From: Spizellomyces punctatus DAOM BR117
Lineage: Eukaryota; Chytridiomycota; Chytridiomycetes; Spizellomycetales; Spizellomycetaceae
Reading direction: 5' to 3'
NCBI RefSeq assembly: GCF_000182565.1
Contig: NW_015971555.1
Coordinates: 372,001-436,000 of the forward strand
DNA: 64,000 nt
Positions 61,278 to 64,000 of this stretch are shown here, piece by piece. Numbering within the stretch: position 1 is the stretch's first letter; each line of letters starts with the position of its first letter. The notes under the pieces are model-generated. The model was not told the DNA's origin. It was given only the letters and a program-made list of their open reading frames with translations, and searched no databases. A program made the position numbers and the translations under genes.

Positions 61278-62332
61278 TCAAACATTCAACATCGATTGCT
61301 GAGCGCCTTCTGGACTTACAATTGCTGGAAGGACAATCTCTACCATCCAATTACCATTGCCTGTGGTTGTAGTATACATGGGAGCTTTGTCCGAACCTAT
61401 GCCCATTCTAGTTGAATGTCGTCCATCTTCAGCACCTTTTCCACGTCCCAGAGGAGTTGTACCGACTGCATCCAGCTCTTGGATCGTGCCCCTTTTCCCT
61501 GCTGTTCCGTTCCCGTCTGGCAAATTCAGAGCTGGTAATGTGTCGCTAGGAGAAGAGGCTTCCGCTGCGGATGATAGTTCAGAGTCTGCATGCATGCGAG
61601 TCAGCAGCGAGCTCGTAGTCATTTTCGACAAGTCCACTGGTTCGGGTATAGTATGCGATGGTATCCTTCCGCTGTCCTCGGTTGCGCCGTCACCGTCAAT
61701 GGGCCGGCCATTCTCATCCCACCCGTACGGCGCTTTGTAAGATTGCAGTTTTCGGATATCTGCAAGTCATTTGCTTGAGTACAAATGCCTGAATGTGATT
61801 GTTATCATGCCATTCACGAACAGTACTTTTTCGGTCGATTCTTATCGAGAAAGCTTCCTCGATGCAGTCGATAACAAGATCTTGTAAGCCATTTGCAAAT
61901 AAAGAATCGCTCCTGGCTTCAGCAATAATCATTTTATGCACCACCGCATCGTAGACGTGGTAAATTGTACCATCTATCAGAAACATGATTGTCAGTATCG
62001 GGAAGACCCTAGGGTTGTGTGGACGAATTATTTGTCAAGGATCAACCTGCATTCTTTCCTCGGCGTTGCTTCGAAACAACTACAGTAATCTTGTCTTCAA
62101 CCCGTGCTTTCAGCTTTTCACTCTGGCATACATTGATATAGTGTTGCGGTGACCCGTTTACAATGGTTCCTGAGCATTGTAGTGTGAACACCCCTTGTGG
62201 CAATTGTGCCTTAGCGGCTTCGGTTCCTTCAATGGCATCCTGTTTGAGCTTCTGGAGAAATTGACCATATGCCTTAGGATCCTTAGCATAGAGGTTGTCC
62301 AGCTGTGACCATATTTGTTGAGCTACTTCCAT
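61278..62332 (-). CDS. PIH1-domain protein (R2TP/dynein-assembly type)
   Basis: The start MEVAQQIWSQLDNLYAKDP leads to a PIH1 N-terminal domain: FLQKLKQDAIEGTEA, then the hallmark HYINVCQSEKLKAR. The next exon has the second part of the domain (IYHVYDAVVHKMIIAEARSD, LVIDCIEEAFSIRIDRKS). A further exon, best joined with an intron starting GTGAATGG near 61,815, reads IRKLQSYKAPYGWDENGRPI and then a Ser/Thr-rich linker and MVEIVLPAI, perhaps the start of a CS-like beta domain. PIH1 proteins work with HSP90 and R2TP; the PIH1D2/Kintoun relatives assemble axonemal dynein, which would fit a flagellated fungus. The paralogue cannot be named with confidence. Confidence 0.72.
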
Positions 62333-62737
62333 GTTGGTTTTACAGCGTCCAAAAGCAGCTCCAGACGCGCTCAGCTCGTGTCTTGTGCCTTACATAAGCA
62401 AAGCACGTCGTCTTTACGCTCGTTTACATCCGTCTTTTGGAAAACGCAACTCTCGTTCATGAAACTAGTCCGCAAAGGGCAGAGATACATGCAGGCCAAC
62501 CCAATTTCGACATTGTAGCATCCTGCAAGTTCCAGTTTTCATTTCGCCTCGAGTTATATTTCAATTGAATGTACATCACTCAAAGTTGCGCAGTTGCCAT
62601 TATATCCACCATTCGTTTTGGCCACATTACTATGTACATTGACTTTGATTCCCTCCGGTCCTTCCCTAGGAGTTGGTCTTCTTCAGATGAAACTACATAC
62701 AAGCAAGAGTCCTCAACACCTTCGCTGATGCCGCTAC

Positions 62738-62941
62738 CTAGCTAGCATTTTCACCACGTAACGCACGGCTTTCTCGTTTGAGTTCTTTTATGACAGCAGC
62801 TAGAGCCTCAGGATTCACACCACTCTCGCAAAGGGATACACAGAGCGAAAGGGTTTCGCGATCGAGACTGGTGTTTAAGATACGCGATATTTCATGCAAT
62901 ATGTCCATGGTTTCACGGGCTTCCTGAAGTTTAGAGTCCAT
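62738..62941 (-). CDS. MZT1: Mitotic-spindle organising protein 1 (MOZART1)
   Basis: This is a 67-aa protein covering the entire MZT1 fold: [20 protein letters not shown], then [20 protein letters not shown] and [14 protein letters not shown]1 binds the N-termini of gamma-tubulin complex proteins and lets them dock at spindle poles. The ATG at 62941 ([13 protein letters not shown]) gives the family's usual length; the frame is open further upstream but that part has no family match and is likely leader. Confidence 0.92.
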   Translation of the reverse strand: MDSKLQEARETMDILHEISRILNTSLDRETLSLCVSLCESGVNPEALAAVIKELKRESRALRGENAS

Positions 62942-63433
62942 GGTATGATCGGAATGAGTATCGCAAGCGTTGGAAGCCGTGGGTGCAAGAGTTTGTGTTG
63001 AGGAATCAAAAAGACTACGGGAGGAGAATCGCAAGAACCATGCGGATTCTGCACGCATGGAAATGAACATTCCTCGTGTTAGTAGGCACCAACTGAGACA
63101 TCATTCTTCAAGACTCCAATGACGTTTTCTTCTTACCCACAATAAACACAATTGCAGCGACGCTGTTGGTTGGAGATCTCTCTCGGACGCGCAGGGCGGA
63201 CAGCGCTGATAGCAACCAGCTTCGAATCAATGGGCTAAACCGATTCGAATGACAAATCACATTTGCGTAGTCTGAACACACAGGCTCCAATGTTCCCACT
63301 AGTGACAGATCGCCGTCAGAATTCCGCTTGGTAGAGTGTGAATGTGATTGGAAGCCAGTCCGCTTATTATTCTCCGTCTCCCATACACGATTCTCACCGT
63401 TTGCTAGAGTGCATAGACTGCGTGTTCTCGCAA
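62942..63433. other. Divergent promoter region with a short unassigned minus-strand frame
   Basis: Minus-strand frames (for example MGTLEPVCSDYANVICH from 63299) might be a small gene or 5' leader of MZT1; I recognise nothing in them. Confidence 0.35.
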
Positions 63434-64000
63434 ATGAGCTTCCAGGGAGGACGACGAGGGCAATCTTACGGTTCAGATCGTGGGCCTCGTGGGGGCTACG
63501 GCGACCTTGGAGGAGGAGGAGGTTACGATAGACGGGGAAGAGGACGTGGGAGAGGTTACGGTGGGCGAGGGACCTACCAAGGAACTGTAGAAGACAAGGA
63601 TGGAGATATCATGATGGGGGATTCGGCTGAGCAAGATCAACGTCGTTCGAGACAGTACGTACCCATCTGGCATGCTCTGGGGAATAATTTATTGTATGGC
63701 GAGCCAGCTGCCCCAAAGTTGAAAGTCTTATCAGACCTGGGGCACCTGGCACCTCGATTAGCGCTGTTCCCTGTTGTGATACCAGACCTTCCGTCTTTCA
63801 CATCTGCCTTTTTGGCCCTCGCGACGCTAACTGTTACTGTACGAAAATTAGGAGCCTTCCCTACAACCGGCCCCGTCCATCGTCTAGCGCATCACATAGT
63901 TTTAATGGGGATGTTGCACAAGTCCAAGTATGTACCGCAATCGTCACCGTTACTCAGTAAACCTCCTCACCGTCTGCGATTTGCGGTACTTATAGGTCAG
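63434..64000 (+). CDS. RGG-rich RNA-binding-type protein, cut by window edge
   Basis: The first exon starts MSFQGGRRGQSYGSDRG and is packed with Gly/Arg repeats (GGGGGYDRRGRGRGRGYGG), followed by DGDIMMGDSAEQDQRRSRQ near 63,655, where a GTACGT donor begins. A later exon starting after TTAG at about 63,852 reads SLPYNRPRPSSSASHSFNGD and VAQ before another donor. RGG motifs bind RNA and are arginine-methylated; the arrangement is seen at the N-terminus of mRNA-export factors such as Mex67, but the defining domains lie outside the window. Confidence 0.6.
   Translation, partial: MSFQGGRRGQSYGSDRGPRGGYGDLGGGGGYDRRGRGRGRGYGGRGTYQGTVEDKDGDIMMGDSAEQDQRRSRQYVPIWHALGNNLLYGEPAAPKLKVLSDLGHLAPRLALFPVVIPDLPSFTSAFLALATLTVTVRKLGAFPTTGPVHRLAHHIVLMGMLHKSKYVPQSSPLLSKPPHRLRFAVLIGQ

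Overview
This is eukaryotic nuclear DNA, most likely from an early-diverging, probably zoosporic (chytrid-like) fungus. Genes lie close together on both strands. Most introns are about 45-80 bp with GT..AG ends, and several housekeeping proteins look fungal: a COX9-type cytochrome oxidase subunit, a SAP/SP-RING SUMO ligase, AP-3 beta, MOZART1 and a PIH1-domain protein. The fungal/chytrid assignment is an inference; there is no rRNA in the window.

Layout. (A) About 1-18,320 is dominated by sugar-nucleotide and glycan genes: a truncated SLC35E3-like transporter; a frame-broken FkbM-type methyltransferase; a somatomedin-B/FN3/GT2 protein; a GT8 enzyme; a 1006-aa fusion of UDP-GlcNAc 2-epimerase, a GT2 domain and a third domain; a GT-D-type glycosyltransferase divergent from that fusion; GDP-mannose 4,6-dehydratase; a decayed GT-A-like gene; and a GDP-fucose-transporter-like protein. 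(B) About 18,840-28,110 is mostly housekeeping: a small acidic Zn-type protein, a secreted Cys-rich protein, GPI inositol-deacylase and AP-3 beta. (C) About 28,890-38,160 returns to glycan genes: a polytopic GT2-GT4 fusion, a GT71/MNN1-like enzyme, a UDP-sugar transporter and a second GT8. (D) About 38,735-64,000 is ordinary: RING E3, MATE transporter, tRNA-Leu, SIZ/PIAS, half-size ABCA transporter, F-box protein, COX7a/COX9, dephospho-CoA kinase, an AlkZ-like protein, PIH1 protein, MOZART1 and an RGG-rich protein running off the right edge.

How they fit. Blocks A and C supply the logic of a Golgi pathway: nucleotide sugar made in the cytosol (GMD) or apparently in the lumen (membrane-anchored epimerase), imported by up to three transporters, and used by at least seven transferases, nearly all with an N-terminal membrane anchor or several membrane segments. 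The acceptor and final glycan cannot be read from DNA. The boldest single observation is the membrane-anchored epimerase-glycosyltransferase fusion; splicing its three exons gives exactly 1007 codons.

Exon joins were worked out by hand from splice signals, reading phase and protein continuity. Where summed exon lengths are stated to be divisible by three, I checked the arithmetic. Family assignments rest on remembered motifs, not database searches.
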